DNA of 35,254 nt from Perkinsus olseni (lineage: Eukaryota > Perkinsozoa > Perkinsida > Perkinsidae): contig JABANP010000532.1 in the NCBI GenBank assembly GCA_013115135.1, forward strand, positions 1-35,254, read 5' to 3'. Within the stretch, counting starts at the first letter, position 1; every line of letters begins with the position of its first letter. The notes under the pieces are model-generated. The model searched no databases and was not told the DNA's origin. It saw only the letters and a program-made list of their open reading frames with translations. The translations under genes were made by a program, and so were the position numbers. Below, piece after piece: positions 1-8,379 of this stretch.

Positions 1-280
1 ACCGTTGATCGGGCGACCGTCAGTTGTATGATCCATTCGAGGCACGCGAATGACATACGACAGGGAGACCGGCACGCTCGGGGCGAGCGCGAAGAGCGCC
101 TCGCACGCATGCGAAGACCGCATCGGGGCCTCGCTCGTAGGCCGCTAAGAATCAAGCTCTCCCTCCCTTTACTCCCCCACCCCAAAGTCACTAAGCACCG
201 GTTCCCCGGATAAGCAAGGACGACGTTCGCCTTTTCGCGCCGGCGCTCTGCCGAATCTACTTGACTATTCAACTCCTCCC

Positions 281-367
281 TGCAGTGCCGGGTCTGTACA
301 TAGGATCGAACCCGCGACCTTTGGATTGGTAACCCATTACCTTAACCTCCATACCACTTACACTACT
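281..367 (-). repeat. tRNA-related (SINE-like) fragment
   Basis: On the minus strand an A-box-like stretch (GTGGTATGGAGG) is followed by a potential anticodon loop and a B-box-like GGGTTCGATCC. The T-arm lacks its complementary 3' stem and no acceptor stem forms, so this is not a functional tRNA. It is best read as a tRNA-derived SINE head or tRNA pseudogene. An almost identical copy lies at about 10686-10773 as part of the segmental duplication. Confidence 0.5.
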
Positions 368-479
368 GAATATTTGATCCCAGAGTGGCGCAAACTACTC
401 GCTCCCTATAGACAATATTACTTCCTTTGCTCCGCCATTGCTCTCAGCGCGCGGCCCAAAAATGCGACTCAAGCAGCAT

Positions 480-560
480 AGTGTACGAATCGTGCTCGTG
501 TACGAGCTGAAGGTGTACGAGTTTTATACGCATGAGTTTTACGTGTATGGGTTTTATGTG
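480..560 (+). repeat. 15-bp-period GTGTACGAG array, left half
   Basis: Units of 15 nt built on GTGTACGAGT plus five variable bases run up to the LTR at 561 and resume at 3888. Removing the LTR element and one copy of its ATGTG duplication restores the 15-nt register exactly. This shows that the array was present before the LTR element inserted. Open reading frames across the array exist only because the unit length is a multiple of three. Confidence 0.9.
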
Positions 561-1964
561 TGTCGTGCGGACTCGCTGCGCCCCATTGTGTCACGCGCCA
601 CGAAATGTGTTCCTGGAGGACTCTCACAGTGTTCCTTGGCACGTCTCGTCTCGCTTTTGTGTACGCCACTACGTTGCGTATGGAGTTCGCTTGGACTACT
701 TCAGCTCTTCCCTGGGACTTCCTTAGCTTCGTCCTGAAGCTGGAGTTATCCTTGGATTGGTTATCCTTGCTTGCGTACCCTTCGGACTGTCTCCCTGTCT
801 ACTTGTGAAGCTTAGTAAAGGGAGTTTCAAAACTTCGTGAACAACTTTGAACTCTTGAAAATTTTCAACGAGCGACCGTACGAAACTGAAACTTTGTGAG
901 CTTATTGTCAATATCGTGAGGAACGAACATGGCGAAAGTGCCATTTCCGTTCGTGCTCTCCAAGGCGTGACCGCCAGAAGAGCTCATCACGTCAGAAGGG
1001 CCGTGGAACACTGAAATTTTTTCTCCTTCGAATTGATCATGTCTAGGGGTTTCCGAGTCCGCTGATTGACGTGAGATAAGTTTCCAGTCTCGTTTCTCAC
1101 CCCAATGCCTCTCAATCAACTCAAGCCGAGCGCATCCCCACCAGCGTGAGATGAAACCGACAGGACACGGCATGCTCATTGGTCCCAAAAGAGAGAGTCT
1201 TCACCGGATGATGACAATGATGATGATGCGATCGAAGATTCGTCCTCGGAAGATTCTTCGCTGTCTGTTGAAGTGCACATCTGGCAGGCTGCAAGGCGGG
1301 AGAATCCGCGCAGATTGGTCACCGAGTGGAAGACCCGGGGCGAATCTTCGTCGAAGATCGAAGATTCTTCGATCGCATCATCATCATTGTCATCATCCGG
1401 TGAAGACTCTCTCTTTTGGGACCAATGAGCATGCCGTGTCCTGTCGGTTTCATCTCACGCTGGTGGGGATGCGCTCGGCTTGAGTTGATTGAGAGGCATT
1501 GGCGTGAGAAACGAGACTGGAAACTTATCTCACGTCAATCAGCGGACTCGGAAACCCCTAGACATGATCAATTCGAAGGAGAAAAAATTTCAGTGTTCCA
1601 CGGCCCTTCTGACGTGATGAGCTCTTCTGGCGGTCACGCCTTGGAGAGCACGAACGGAAATGGCACTTTCGCCATGTTCGTTCCTCACGATATTGACAAT
1701 AAGCTCACAAAGTTTCAGTTTCGTACGGTCGGTCGTTGAGAAATTTCAAAAGTTCAAAGTTGTTCACGAAGTTTTGAAACTCCCTTTATTACGTTCGCCA
1801 ATCGATTTGCTAGGCTTGGATTACAAGGACTTTCGAGTCTTTTGTGGATTCCTCTGCTGAGTTCTTTTGTGGGTGAAACCCTCAAGGACTTTGACTATAG
1901 CAACCTCTTATTGACTTGGGTTCTTAAGTGACTCGGGAAAGTATCGTCAACGAAGACGCTCACA
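561..1964 (+). repeat. 5' LTR, interrupted by a foldback element
   Basis: The LTR proper is 433 bp: 561-817 plus 1789-1964, split by an insertion at 818-1786 and its TA duplication. Without the insertion it has the same length as the LTR at 10968-11400. It differs by about 2 percent, plus a 7-nt deletion, from the 3' LTR at 3462-3887. Confidence 0.92.
818..1786. mobile_element. Foldback MITE with about 420-bp inverted repeats, TA duplication
   Basis: The element starts AAGGGAGTTTC and ends GAAACTCCCTT. Its two arms (about 818-1237 and 1368-1786) are nearly identical inverted copies around a loop of about 130 bp. It is flanked by TA on both sides. The empty site GCTTAGTATTACG is seen in the duplicated LTR at 11218-11230. 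A TA target duplication is characteristic of Tc1/mariner-type transposition (known family trait; assignment is inference). The arms and loop contain a stop-free acidic stretch rich in Asp, Glu and Ser, but no transposase motif is visible, so the element is non-autonomous. Confidence 0.92.
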
Positions 1965-1967
1965 TTC

Positions 1968-1976
1968 TGGTAGCAG
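1968..1976 (+). promoter_or_regulatory. Primer-binding site (initiator tRNA-Met)
   Basis: TGGTAGCAG lies three bases after the 5' LTR and is the reverse complement of the conserved 3' end CTGCTACCA of eukaryotic initiator tRNA-Met. It sets the element's orientation as plus strand. The same site follows the LTR at 11404-11412. Confidence 0.8.
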
Positions 1977-2033
1977 CTCCTTGTTCCTAAAGGAACGAGT
2001 CAAAAGAGGTCGTGAACATCTACTACAAGTACT

Positions 2034-2228
2034 ATGGCTAATCCTAGTTGTACCTTTGAGAAGTTGGACTTGGCCAAGGTGAAAGCGGAAGTGCGCGAAG
2101 CGGTCGCCGACGAGGACCTTGAGGAGGAAGTCGTTACTATCATGGTTCATCGGGCGGTGGTATCGTCTGCGGCCCCGGTGGAGGGTGGCCCCTCGCTGGA
2201 CTGGCAACTGGCAAGGAGCCGTCCTTAA
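2034..2228 (+). pseudogene. Gag-like N-terminal ORF fragment (64 aa)
   Basis: This ORF begins 70 bp after the LTR, at MANPSCTFEKLDLAKVK, with acidic helical-looking sequence to about residue 50. It is in the position expected for gag. The frame closes after 64 residues, far short of a normal gag of 250-400 residues. The other copy, at 11469-11663, differs at two residues. The complementary strand also carries an ORF beginning at 2357, so which strand was translated is not settled. No matrix, capsid or zinc-knuckle motif is visible. Confidence 0.5.
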
Positions 2229-2356
2229 CGTTTCGCGTGGCCACCGACCAGGTTCCGTCCTTCTGCTTGAGGCAGGTGGTAGCTGGACTGGCTGGTAGTG
2301 TTCATAGCCTTGGCTTGGCCAGGGCCCTGCTTGACTGTTGGACTGTATGGTTGTCA

Positions 2357-2396
2357 TTTCGACTGATAGGAGAGGATTAACGAACGAAACTCGCAC
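2357..2396 (-). other. 5'-leader-like segment after the spliced leader, to a candidate ATG
   Basis: On the minus strand, directly after the spliced-leader sequence, come 39 bases and then an ATG (2355-2357) opening MTTIQSNSQAGPWPSQG. A frame of about 135 residues runs to 1947, rich in Gln, Pro and Ser at its start. The arrangement SL, short leader, ATG resembles a trans-spliced mRNA copied back into DNA. The base after the leader is a GT, which would also suit the donor site of an SL RNA gene. Both readings are possible. Later codons of this frame may be only a shadow of the plus-strand gag-like ORF. Confidence 0.4.
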
Positions 2397-2418
2397 CTTG
2401 AGCCAAGATGGCTACGGA
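2397..2418 (-). ncRNA. Spliced-leader sequence (Perkinsus/dinoflagellate type), antisense to the LTR element
   Basis: Minus-strand bases read T, then CCGTAGCCATCTTGGCTCAA, then G. This matches the 22-nt leader trans-spliced onto nuclear mRNAs of dinoflagellates and Perkinsus, in the form with CATCTTGG where dinoflagellates have CATTTTGG (from general knowledge of that leader). It is followed by GTGCGAG, a possible 5' splice site. It may be an SL RNA gene or the fossil 5' end of a reverse-transcribed trans-spliced mRNA. A flanking SL-intron structure could not be confirmed by eye. Confidence 0.8.
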
Positions 2419-2535
2419 TAATATCAACTCCAACTAACAGCCCCTAAAAACTGACAAGTACGCAAAAATTAGCTAATGATACGATCGATCAGAAATGCGC
2501 GACTCTAGTAAAATGAGACAAGCGCCCGCCACAGA

Positions 2536-2778
2536 TCAGCGTACAATGTGATAGGTAGCCGAAGAAAGGTCCAAAGTATCGATATCGCTGTGTTCATCAT
2601 CCCACTCGATATCGACTCTACCAGACTCTCGAACCGCAATGACCGTACCCTTGTAGTAGCGCTTCTGCTGACGTTTCCGGCCCGGGATCACGACATCATA
2701 TAGTACGTTGAGACGCATACCGACCAAACTAGGTTGAGATATGTCACGAGGGTCTCCAGTACTATCAGACAATGTCAT
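2536..2778 (-). pseudogene. Tudor/SH3-barrel-like C-terminal domain ORF (80 aa)
   Basis: The ORF contains the order basic RKRQQKRYYKGTVIAV, then GRVDIEWDDEHSDIDTLDL. This is the KGxV...G...V.W.D...D.L pattern of tudor/chromo-like SH3 barrels found in chromatin proteins and at the ends of some retroelement integrases. Length (about 60 residues for the domain) suits a single module. It lies antisense inside the LTR element. The last 47 residues recur at 11971-12114, fused there to a different upstream sequence. The domain call is inference from pattern only. Confidence 0.55.
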
Positions 2779-2859
2779 ACGGTCGCGGTTGTATCAATGG
2801 TGATGTGGCTTCTTTGTGAACGCCTACACACGGGCATGCTCTCGATAGTGGAGGAGCTC

Positions 2860-3070
2860 TTTATGAGACTCTGCTATGAGCAACGATGCCATTGGGAACA
2901 AGGTCGTGGACTTAAAGGTTCAAGACGGTTCCTCGTCACGAGAACGGTTGTCGGAGATTGGACTTCGACTCCGTCGTGAAGGTTGACTTCGTCGGTTATG
3001 CTATCAATGAGGTGTGCTTTTACAAGGACCAACGAGATGGTATAACACGAAGATGGGACTGTGACTACGC
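2860..3070 (+). pseudogene. Degraded coding relic in the 3' part of the LTR element
   Basis: Two adjacent stop-free stretches in different frames look coding: one around 2871-2991 including DAIGNKVVDLKVQDGSSS, the next around 2974-3086 including VKVDFVGYAINEVCFYKDQ. They are separated by a frameshift. They probably derive from the 3' end of pol, but no diagnostic motif was seen. The remaining 3090-3461 holds no recognisable coding sequence. Confidence 0.3.
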
Positions 3071-3461
3071 GTGTCGTGGTTCCTAGCGCAAGGTTCTCAG
3101 TATGACTGACTGAGTTCGCGTTGAGGGTCAGGATGGACCCTGAGTAGTCGTTGTCTCCCTGGAGCGGGACAATGGGATTGTATGAAGTGGCCCCTTCGTG
3201 CGAATTCCAACCTCGTTCCAGGTGACTGCGGTACTCACTAAGTGCTACTGGAATACTCGTCTACGACAAGTATTGTCAAGTCAACTTTATAGCTCGTAGG
3301 ACTATTATTATTCATTTTGAGTCACTGGCTGCTGGTTGAGGGCGCCTGATTCGTCTATCCGTAGTTCTACTTTCTATACTGGACTTGCACGTTGCCGTTC
3401 GTTTTATTGCTACCATACTGCCCTAGTTTGGAGGACGTAGTCCAAGCTAGGCTGGGAGGTA

Positions 3462-3887
3462 TGTCGTGCGGACTCGCTGCGCCCCATTGTGTCACCCGCC
3501 ACGAAATGTGTTCCTGGAGGACTCTCACAGTGTTCCTTGGCACGTCTCGTCTCGCTTTTTTGTACGCCACTACGTTGCGTATGGAGTTCGCTTGGACTAC
3601 TTCAGCTCTTCCCTGGGACTTCCTTAGCTTCGTCCTGAAGCTGGAGTTATCCTTGTATTTGAGCTTGCGTACCCTTCGGACTGTCTACCTGTCTACTTGT
3701 GAAGCTTAGTATTACGTTCGCCAATCGATTTGCTAAGCTTGGATTACAAGGACTTTCGAGTCTTTTGTGGATTCCTCTGCTGAGTTCTTTTGTGGGTGAA
3801 ACCCTCAAGGACTTTGACTATTGCAACCTCTTACTGACTTGGGTTCTTAAGTGTCTCGGGAAAGTATCGTCAACGAAGACGCTCACA
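3462..3887 (+). repeat. 3' LTR
   Basis: This 426-bp LTR starts TGTCGTGCGG and ends GCTCACA. It is preceded by purine-rich GGGAGGTA and followed by the target duplication ATGTG. Compared with the 5' LTR it has a 7-nt deletion near 3655 and a handful of substitutions. Confidence 0.92.
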
Positions 3888-4030
3888 ATGTGTACGAGTA
3901 TTATGTGTACGAGTTTCAAGTGTACGGAATGACGGTGTACGGATCCAAGGGGTTAACGAGCATTGAGTGTACGAGTCGTGTACGAAATGAAAGTGTACGA
4001 GTTTTCGGTGTACGAGTCGTGATACACCCT
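3888..4030 (+). repeat. 15-bp-period GTGTACGAG array, right half and outer tip
   Basis: The array continues in 15-nt units after the LTR element. It ends with GTGTACGAGTTTTCG, GTGTACGAGTCGTGA and then TACACCC. The reverse complement of this tip begins GGGTGTATCACGACTCG, closely matching the outer tips of the arrays at 13894 and 27269 and resembling the GGGGTGTACCGCG tip of the element at 16166. This is the terminal end of a family-A element. Confidence 0.85.
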
Positions 4031-4034
4031 ATCA

Positions 4035-4504
4035 ACTGCTTTAAGGCTCCCAAGTTGGCGTTATACAGTGGCGAAAAGGCTGCTGATGCGATGTCGCTTG
4101 ACGAGTGGCAGACCCGAGAAGACAGGAGGTCTAATCTCATCAATAGTCTGACTTGTTGGCGCGACCGACCTGTCCGCTCTCGGCAAAGGTGGAAGATGGT
4201 TGATGATTTATGTCGCCATGACCCCGTCTTTCTGGCTCTTGTTGGCTATCTACTTCACCACCTACCGCTGGGAGTTGGATCTGGTCTTCTGCTGTCGCTG
4301 TCAACCAGTTGTCGCGTTTGGCGGCTTAACCGCAGAGGCTGGCGGCGTCGTTGCAAAGCAGCGCAAGCTTGCCACCGGCGCGGATATTACAGTAACCCGG
4401 TTGCCACTACCTTTCACACAACTGACACCGGTGCCCTGGTGGAACGCATATCGCTAGCACAGGCCCAACGGGTACTGAGTTTATTTCGGCAGGCTGTTGC
4501 CTGA
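4035..4504 (+). pseudogene. Internally deleted gag-like fragment joined to a repeated ORF segment
   Basis: Residues such as FKAPKLALYSGEKAADAMSL followed by DEW match the gag at 9480-9610. About 36 bp of that gag is missing, and after SLT the sequence jumps to a segment shared with 10204-10544 (ends SLFRQAVA). One frame stays open through array, gag piece and repeat by chance. The repeated part, CRVWRLNRR...RISLAQAQRVLSLFRQAVA, is preserved in frame in both copies but matches nothing I recognise. Treat as a chimeric relic, not a gene. Confidence 0.55.
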
Positions 4505-4792
4505 GACGGAGTCAGGCGTTGACGGCGGGGTCCTGCTTCTTGGCCTATAGGGAGCTGGCAGATGGAGCGTCATATCGTCACCGTTGCAAATCAATGTCTA
4601 CTCTCCAGGACTGCGCTGGGAGCCAGATAAAATATGCTTCGCTGGTTCCCTGTTGTCGCGCGCCTGAGGCACCCCCTGCTACCGTCGTCGTTGTTCACGG
4701 GCTGATAACATCTCCCGACCTCATCGGCTACTGCTTCGTAAGTGTTGTGGTGGTGCTGTATTCGTCCCTCACCATAAAGCAACTCCTTCCTC

Positions 4793-5278
4793 TTGAACGC
4801 TCGCATCACTCTACTAGCTGAGTCCTTACCGAAGGCTCTTCGTTCAATTGTCAACAACCAGGACAAAGCTCGCCTGGCTCCCCGTTTCGAGTTCGCTTCC
4901 CTTGGCTCCAGGACGTTCACCTTCTCCCCGCTGAGCGGGGCCCGCTCTCCGGTTGGCGCCGTGGCGGCAAGTTCTTCTTATATCAGCACTACCTCAGCGG
5001 CCGGTTCCTCTTCATCCATCACAAGAACATCAACCGTCCCCGCTCCCTACAAGGACTCCTACTATCTTGTTCAACAGGACAGGGAGAAGCTTCGAAGAAC
5101 CTTCACTTTGAGGGTAATTGGTAATAGGCTCCGCGCCACTGTCAGTATCGTCCGCTCTGGCGGCGTAAGCCGTTCGTATTCTGCTCCGGCGAATGCGTCT
5201 ATCGATATCATCTGCTCGGGAGTCTCAAGCCGTTCGCAATTTGCTCCGCCAAACCTACGTAGGCGCTCACCACAGTGA
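4793..5278 (+). pseudogene. Unrecognised ORF, 161 aa, Ser/Ala/Arg-rich
   Basis: The longest open frame in this stretch. It is low in complexity in its middle (Ser/Thr/Ala runs such as SSYISTTSAAGSSSSITRTS) and shows an internal near-repeat, SGGVSRSYSAPANAS versus SGVSSRSQFAPPN. No domain, signal peptide or membrane segment is evident. It sits between retroelement fragments and could be part of a retroelement gag-like ORF or chance. The start shown is not supported by any signal. Confidence 0.25.
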
Positions 5279-6155
5279 CCATATCAGTCCAGACTGAGCG
5301 CTCCAGTTATTTGCTGCTCCGGCAGCATCCTAAGCAGCTCTCAGCGATATGTGATGTTCTCTGAGCAAGGAACAGCCCGTCTGACTTAGCCGAAGATAAT
5401 CCTCAGGTCTTGAATGGATGGAGTAGATTTACAACTACATTTGGGAGCTGTTCATTGGCGCGGCATTTTGCGCGGACCAGCTTCTTGCTTTGAAGTGTTC
5501 TGATAATACGTATCTCACATGTCTTGCGATTCAAGATACGGCGAGCAACACAGATAAGCGGAGTTCGCCAACTGGCGTTTTACAGCTAGTATTGCGTCAG
5601 CGGCACAAGCCTTGGCCCCTACGGTCTCGATCTGCTGCTCGGCCATCTTTACTGACGCTGTCGTGCTCTCCTCTGCTGAGACGGCCTTATGGCTGAGCGC
5701 ATGGCCCTCGTGGTCGGCTTTGACGCGGTTGTCGACCACGGTAGTACCATAACGGAACTTATACGCTGCGCCGTACAGGTGCTTTACTCCTACACCGTCA
5801 TTGGCTGGCTGGTTAGCCAGCGTTTATAAGAACTGGGGCTTCGCATCTCTGCTCTCATCCGCCCGTTAGTGTGTTGACTGGCTGTGTTCGTTGCGGTTGT
5901 GACATAACCAGTCTGTCATCTGGACCTTCGGTCTGTAAAGTCGGGTTCAGCAGCTGGGAGTCTCTGGGACGCTTCGACGTCGCCAAGGTCTCAAGGAGCT
6001 TATCGTGCCTCAGCAAGCTCCGCATGTCTGCTGCTATGGGTAGCAGCATTTGCAAGATACTGGTTAGAGTACAGTATGCCTGTCCAGAGCAGGCTGCCCT
6101 CAAGCTTGCTGAGGTCTACGATGATACCGCATGCTGGTTACCCAAACTTCGCAGG
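5279..6155. other. No supported gene
   Basis: Only short overlapping frames on both strands. A stop-poor hydrophobic stretch around 5575-5760 has no recognisable motif. No tRNA, LTR or inverted repeat was seen. Confidence 0.5.
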
Positions 6156-6169
6156 TACGGCGGAGACTC

Positions 6170-6340
6170 ACAAACTAAGCACCGGTTACGATGTAGGGGC
6201 GTTTAGTTTGGAGACGAAGACAATAGCCGCTATTGAATAGCACAATCAGACTCGCGAACTTCTTGTGAGCTCTGCGGAGACTAGCTGGTTGAGTGCTCCA
6301 ACAGCTCCTCTGTCTATAAGGTACAGTAGCTTTGGAGTAG
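6170..6340 (+). repeat. About 170-bp dispersed repeat, copy 1
   Basis: Matches 9860-10020 in direct orientation, with about 80-85 percent identity by eye. Shared blocks include ACCGGTTACGA, GAATAGCACAATCAG and GAACTTCTTGTGAGCTCTG. Function unknown. It ends next to a short 15-bp-period array at 6345. Confidence 0.75.
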
Positions 6341-6344
6341 TACA

Positions 6345-6405
6345 CTTTAAACTCATACATATAATTCTCGTACGCTTTCAACTCGTACACATATCAATTT
6401 TATCT
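6345..6405 (-). repeat. Short 15-bp-period array, inverted orientation
   Basis: Four consecutive 15-nt units (start ACACTTTAAACTCAT, then ACATATAATTCTCGT, then ACGCTTTCAACTCGT) carry the CTCGTACAC core, the reverse complement of GTGTACGAG. This is a remnant of a family-A terminus. Confidence 0.7.
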
Positions 6406-6542
6406 CCTATACTCTCATATGGCACACCTCGGAAACTTTTTGACGCCAGGCGCTAAGCGCCTCCGCGACTGGCGTGTAAACATTTCCGCGCCGGCTCCGC
6501 CGTCGCTGGGCCCCCGGTGTCTCACTGACTGTCGTCAATTCC

Positions 6543-6608
6543 ACCCCGTGTGCAAGGATTCCAACCAGCGACCTCGCACTTGGAAGCAAAACAGCATACC
6601 ACTATGCC
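6543..6608 (-). repeat. tRNA-like SINE head fragment
   Basis: On the minus strand TGGCATAGTGGTATGC fits a Pol III A box and GGTTGGAATCC fits a B box with one change, with a plausible spacing. The anticodon stem is imperfect and no acceptor stem closes, so it is not a working tRNA. Confidence 0.4.
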
Positions 6609-6967
6609 AATAGGTAATACCTAGCAGAATGAATTGTTTAGAAGAGCGCGAAGTGCTGGAATTATGGAATATCCATACCACCTGTTTGGTCCTGCGCGTC
6701 AGACTGCTGTATCATACATCGTCGATTCATCTGCTAGACAAGGCACATTCGAGCGGCCCGCAGTAACTGAGCCAAAAGTCACTCTTCGAGTTAATTTCGT
6801 TGCGTTTGCCTGCTCCGTGCGGCTTTTGAGTTATTCGATGCCCTTCGTGAATCAGGCGTGTACGAACTGTGCACTGAATGAAGAGTCTGCGACTATTCAG
6901 TGAACCAAGTATCTGGGCATGGTATTTGAGCGTACTAGCTTAGGCTGTACCATTCTTGGGTGTACTA

Positions 6968-7705
6968 CACCATTTCCCGATCTATTCCAAGAATTGTCAC
7001 TTCCGTTTCATAGATTCCCATTTCAATTTCGGGTGATCGATATTTTTCCACTTCCGTTTCACAGATTTCCATTTCAATTTCAGGTGATCGATATTTTTCC
7101 GCTTCCGTTCCACAGATTTCCATATCAATTTGATTCATTTCCGATTCAATTTCTGAGGAAGCTCCGTGCACGCTCTCGCGCGCCCAGGAGCACACAATAG
7201 AGAATCTTCGTGCATCTTCAGCCCGCATTGTACCAGCAGTGATGGTCCAGCACAGCATTGCATTCAGCCATTGTATATCATCAGTTGTCTTTTTTCGGTT
7301 TTATCATAAAACTTCCGTGGTGGGCGGTAATCCAGGGACTCCGCCACGTGCCGGAGGCCCACACAAGAAAAGACCCACTAAGTCGGCAATTCCTCGCGTC
7401 ATAGAAAAATATGATAAGGCTGGTATTGGGAAGGGAGTGGCTCGAAACCAGGGGCTAAATGTCGAGACCTCAGGCCTTGGTGCAAGAGAGAACGTGATCA
7501 GGAATTGACATTGTGATCAGAAATTGAATCGGAAATGAATCAAATTGATATGGAAATCTATGAAACGGAAGTGGAAAAATATCGTTCACCTGAAATTGAA
7601 AGGGAAATCTGTGAAACGGAAGTGGAAAAATATCGATCACCCGAAATTGAAATGGAAATCTATGAAACGGAAGTGACAATTCTTGGAATAGATCGGGGAA
7701 TGGTG
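6968..7705. mobile_element. Inverted-repeat element (738 bp) with TA duplication and repeat-built termini
   Basis: The element starts CACCATTTCCCGATCTATTC and ends with its reverse complement (one or two changes), flanked by TA at 6966-6967 and 7706-7707. Each terminal arm is about 190 bp. Each is made of two to three copies of a roughly 60-bp unit containing CACTTCCGTTTCA, AGATTTCCATTTCAATTTC and GGTGATCGATATTTTTCC. The TA duplication points to Tc1/mariner-type transposition (inference). The centre carries a broken ORF described separately. Confidence 0.88.
7318..7508 (+). pseudogene. ORF fragment inside the TA-flanked element, possible transposase N-terminus
   Basis: About 60 codons are open, including VVGGNPGTPPRAGGPHKKRP, then PRVIEKYDKAGIGKGVARN. 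The second part has the rhythm of a helix-turn-helix (I..Y..AG....ARN.G), as in transposase DNA-binding domains. There is no DDE core. The element is therefore probably a deletion derivative of a larger autonomous copy. Chance coding cannot be excluded. Confidence 0.3.
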
Positions 7706-7713
7706 TAGACCGC

Positions 7714-7862
7714 CGTGCACGAGTTTTCAGGGGAAGATATCTCGGTGTACGACCTCGTAGTATATGGAAAAGTGACCTTCATAGAGGTGGTTCTAGATTT
7801 ACGTACTAGTACGAGATTTCTGTGAGCGGGATTTATGGGTACGAGTCGTTATACACCTCACT
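7714..7862 (+). repeat. Degenerate family-A array remnant
   Basis: Contains GCACGAGTTTTCAGG, GTGTACGACCTCGTAG, GTACGAGATTTCTGTG and GTACGAGTCGTTATACACC. The last closely matches the outer tip of the array at 3888-4030. The 15-nt register is partly lost. Confidence 0.6.
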
Positions 7863-7934
7863 CAATGAGCATAGTGATACGCCATCTGCATGCATTGAGA
7901 ATTTCACACGGCGGCGTTCGTTCTGAGCGGATTT

Positions 7935-8293
7935 GGATGAGTTGATCATTGTTGACTTGGAAAAGGCGTGTCTTTGAATCTCCAGAGATCTTCATCAGCC
8001 CTATCGGCTCGAAATTTGATTACGTTGGGAGCCACATACTGCTTACCGTATTGTGACAATGCCATTTGGCCCTAATGTGCCAAAGACATTGAATAATATC
8101 CGCCTTGTGCCTTGATTCTGAATGATATCCGGCAAATGTGCATTCCACTCACAGTCATCTTTGACATTTACGTTGATGATATCTTTAACCAGCGATCATG
8201 GGCCCAAGCTGTTCAAGATGTATTACTGCGTAACGGATTTCCCAGCAAGGAACCTACCCCTCTGAAGACGAGCAGAATTCTCAGACTGGAATG
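7935..8293 (+). pseudogene. Reverse transcriptase relic of an LTR retrotransposon
   Basis: Motif A appears as LIIVDLEKA (about 7941-7970), motif B as YRIVTMPFGPNVPKTLNNI (about 8048-8101), and motif C as FDIYVDDIF in another frame (about 8160-8190). Downstream comes NGFPSKEPTPLKTSRIL, typical of the start of the connection region in Ty3-type pol. At least one frameshift and several TGA stops interrupt it. Order and spacing agree with the RNase H and integrase relics downstream, so 7935-9420 is one decayed pol gene. Confidence 0.78.
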
Positions 8294-8379
8294 ACAAAAT
8301 GACGGCACTTGGCCCAAAAGAGGCGAATTATCACTTTTGAATTGTCTAGTATGCACTGGTCGTGAGATCAATAACTGGG

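Larger units (their letters stand above)
189..2681. repeat. Segmental duplication, copy 1
   Basis: This block matches 10595-12116 almost base for base once the 969-bp insertion at 818-1786 and its TA duplication are removed; both then measure 1522 bp. It contains a tRNA-like fragment, part of a 15-bp array, an LTR, a primer-binding site, a gag start, an antisense spliced-leader sequence and the end of a tudor-like ORF. The copies differ by scattered substitutions and single-base indels, so the duplication looks recent. The shared flanks upstream of the LTR show that this is a copied genomic segment and not two independent retrotransposon insertions. Confidence 0.93.
561..3887 (+). mobile_element. 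LTR retrotransposon, structurally complete, coding-defective
   Basis: Two direct LTRs start TGTCGTGCGG and end GCTCACA (TG...CA). They are flanked by the 5-bp duplication ATGTG at 556-560 and 3888-3892. Three bases after the 5' LTR is TGGTAGCAG, complementary to the conserved CTGCTACCA 3' end of eukaryotic initiator tRNA-Met (primer-binding site). A purine-rich GGGAGG precedes the 3' LTR. The internal region is only about 1.5 kb. It holds a gag-like start, an antisense tudor-like ORF and an antisense spliced leader, so no complete gag-pol is present. It is a non-autonomous or internally replaced element; superfamily (Ty3 or Copia) is not assignable from what remains. Confidence 0.9.

Noticed and set aside
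281..367. Functional tRNA gene
   Set aside because: A and B boxes are present, but the T-stem and acceptor stem do not pair.
865..1739. Two identical 107-aa ORFs facing each other
   Set aside because: They are the two arms of one inverted repeat read outward from the loop; identity reflects the foldback, not two genes.
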